Source: a virus. From it: DNA of 49,783 nt. Of the stretch, positions 48,139 through 49,783 are shown piece by piece. Positions within the stretch are counted from its first letter, which is position 1; each line of letters starts with the position of its first letter. A model generated the notes under the pieces. That model was not told the DNA's origin, made no database searches, and saw only the letters and a program-made list of their open reading frames with translations. The stretch covers positions 1 through 49,783 of the IMG/VR virus record IMGVR_UViG_3300030117_001129, one strand, 5' to 3'. The position numbers and the translations under genes are program-made.

Positions 48139-49783
48139 ATGGCTGATAACTTAAGAAAATACACAACACAAGAAGTGTTGAATAAAGTGTTTACCGATTC
48201 CTCTGGTAACGCTATAGGAATAAACTCCTCAACAACAAAAGAAACTTTAAACGCAGTATTTAGTACATCTGATAATAGTCTTAATGTAGCATTATCTGGA
48301 GGTACAATCTCTGGCGATGTTACTATAAGTGGAGATTTAACTGTTGCAGGTTCTGGTTCAGCAGTATATGATGAGATTATTCAAGGCAGTCTTCATATAC
48401 AAAGTGCATCTGCTCATAGTAGTCCATTAACTGCTAACACATTGGGAGATGACTTAGTTATAGAAAATAGCGTTCATGCAGGTCTTAGTATTTTAACTCC
48501 AGTTGACCAAGTAGCGAGTATATTTTTTGGAGATGTAGTCGATACAGCAAGAGCTGGATTTCAGTATTACCATGATGATAGCGATGAAAGATTGCTATTT
48601 AATGTTGCTGGTGGTGAAAAAATGAGACTTACAGCCGCTGGTATGTTAAAAATAGTACAAGGTACAGGTTTTGATGCAGATAGTAATACAACGGATAATA
48701 TATATTTAAACAGTCTAGGAGCTTCTTCTGGTAATGGTAACTATGGAGCATCAATAGGTTTTTCAAGAGTTTCTGGTGGTGACAATAAAAAAGCCGCTAT
48801 TGCCGTAGTTCAAGATGGTGGTGATGCAGACCAAACTGGCTTATCATTTTGGACATCTAATGAAACTAGCACGAGTGGTAATGCTACTGAAAAATTAAGA
48901 ATTGAAGCTGGTGGCGATATATTAATTAAAACCGCAGATGCTAAAATAAAAGCAGATTCAACAAATACATTAAATATTCAAGCACATCATTTAAAGATTC
49001 TTGGTTCTGGTGGTGAAGAAAGATTCCACTTTCAAAGTGAAGGCAACTCTAATCCTAGTGAATTTTCTATGAAAGGCGATGACCCAAATATTACCATGAT
49101 TAAATTAAATACTAATGGTGATTCTTTTATTCATGGAAAAAGTAACTCGGCAGTAAATTTAACTATAACATCATTTGCGGCTAATGATGGTAAAATACCA
49201 AGACTACAGTTAAGACATTCAAGAAGTAATACAGTAGGAACTAATACTGTTCTTGATGCAGATGATTTTATAGGAGAAATAGCTTTTCAAGGTTACGATG
49301 CAAGTTCTGAATATAATACAGGTGCTAGTATAATTGCTAAAGCTGGAGCAACATTTACTACATCTGAAGCACGAACTGATTTAATGTTTAAAGTTGCAAG
49401 TGGTAGTAAAGACCCAGCAGAAAAACTTAGGCTTGGTCATGATGGCGTATTATATGTTGGAGGATATAGCGGTTTAGCCGCCCCTGAGCTAGTAATTAAA
49501 TCTAATACAACTGGTAATGGACTAGTTAATGTTGTCAGCTTTAGAGATTCTGCTAATGCTCAACAAGGTTATTTAGGATATGGCTCATCAAGTCATGGCA
49601 ATCTTAATCTTTATAATGCTTTAGGTGGTCTAAATTTTTACGCTGGTTCTTCTAATATTAGATTTGCACTTGACGATAATTCAAGAATCTCACTAAGTAA
49701 TAATGATGGAAGTGGAGCAGAAGGCACAACTTTATTTGGTAAATCTGCTGGTTTAAATATAGCCACTGGTGCATTAGACAATA
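48139..49783 (+). CDS. Tail fibre protein, 5' part (cut by window end)
   Basis: ATG 48139 has AGGATAAG upstream; 548 codons are open to the window end. The N-terminus (MADNLRKYTTQEVLNKVFTD, then SSGNAIGI) should attach to the tail, followed by long Ser/Thr/Gly/Asn-rich beta repeats (NVALSGGTISGDVTISGDLT, EKLRIEAGGDILIKTADAKI). The end (GYGSSSHGNLNLYNALGGLN, FALDDNSRISLSNNDGSG, LFGKSAGLN) is paralogous to bases 130-400 of the window, where adhesin-head repeats begin. The missing 3' end is therefore expected to carry similar repeats and perhaps an S74 chaperone. Confidence 0.88.
   Translation, partial: MADNLRKYTTQEVLNKVFTDSSGNAIGINSSTTKETLNAVFSTSDNSLNVALSGGTISGDVTISGDLTVAGSGSAVYDEIIQGSLHIQSASAHSSPLTANTLGDDLVIENSVHAGLSILTPVDQVASIFFGDVVDTARAGFQYYHDDSDERLLFNVAGGEKMRLTAAGMLKIVQGTGFDADSNTTDNIYLNSLGASSGNGNYGASIGFSRVSGGDNKKAAIAVVQDGGDADQTGLSFWTSNETSTSGNATEKLRIEAGGDILIKTADAKIKADSTNTLNIQAHHLKILGSGGEERFHFQSEGNSNPSEFSMKGDDPNITMIKLNTNGDSFIHGKSNSAVNLTITSFAANDGKIPRLQLRHSRSNTVGTNTVLDADDFIGEIAFQGYDASSEYNTGASIIAKAGATFTTSEARTDLMFKVASGSKDPAEKLRLGHDGVLYVGGYSGLAAPELVIKSNTTGNGLVNVVSFRDSANAQQGYLGYGSSSHGNLNLYNALGGLNFYAGSSNIRFALDDNSRISLSNNDGSGAEGTTLFGKSAGLNIATGALDN

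Noticed and set aside
48096-48146. 16-codon frame (MPLWRWWRILYRISYG) between connector and fibre genes, with another frame reading YGGGGGYYIG
   Set aside because: Too short, no ribosome site, overlaps the fibre start; may be a relic but cannot be supported.
1-49783. Integrase, repressor, attachment site, CRISPR array or insertion sequence
   Set aside because: None of the genes shows recombinase or transposase motifs and no evenly spaced direct repeats were seen; the Cas4-like nuclease is a stand-alone phage gene.

Overview
The window looks like most of the genome of an AT-rich, strictly lytic, tailed bacteriophage, probably a podovirus from an aquatic environment. There is one packaging protein pair (small and large terminase), one portal, one scaffold, one capsid gene, a nozzle-like tail protein, tail fibres and very large internal virion proteins. 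I see no tail sheath, tube or tape-measure gene and no integrase, repressor, tRNA or CRISPR. The aquatic assignment rests on the set of tiny basic Cys-rich proteins at 4.7-6.1 kb, which I know mainly from marine and freshwater viruses. The host cannot be named from the sequence.

Layout. (1) 1-2638: 3' end of a tail fibre with adhesin-head-type repeats and a C-terminal self-cleaving S74 chaperone. (2) 2661-6136: about sixteen small genes, nearly all joined by TAATG or ATGA overlaps, including a lipoprotein, membrane/coiled-coil proteins that may be lysis proteins, and small basic proteins. (3) 6129-10402: tail nozzle-like protein and a second fibre. (4) 10457-24858: internal or ejected virion proteins, including a 2874-residue giant that carries what look like the two double-psi beta-barrel active-site motifs of a single-chain RNA polymerase. 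(5) 24893-36272, all on the minus strand: the early/replication region, with a RuvC-like nuclease, DnaB-like helicase, adenine methylase, DUF932-like protein, SSB-like protein, Rad52-like annealing protein, Cas4-like iron-sulfur nuclease, a winged-helix regulator, zinc-binding proteins and tiny membrane peptides. Its gaps are filled with well-formed multi-branched hairpin structures. (6) 36507-49783, plus strand: small terminase, zinc-ribbon phosphoesterase, large terminase, GH108 lysozyme, portal, scaffold, major capsid, decoration protein, connector proteins, and the 5' part of a tail fibre cut off by the window end.

How it may work together. If the giant protein is a virion-packaged RNA polymerase, it would enter the cell with the DNA and transcribe the minus-strand early block, as in N4 and crAss-like phages. 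Two near-identical promoter-like sequences precede early genes at about 34.56 and 35.81 kb. The gene-free stretches at 30.3, 33.05, 34.55-35.01 and 35.3-35.43 kb each fold into junctions of hairpins; several hairpins show a GGA-containing apical loop on the plus strand, like CsrA/RsmA-sequestering RNAs. These structured elements and the polymerase are the most unusual contents. The major capsid protein and a small EF-hand-like protein at 5360 also share an N-terminal sequence of about 35 residues, suggesting a common capsid-targeting signal.

The two window ends carry related but non-identical fibre modules, and they do not join into one open frame if the ends are abutted.
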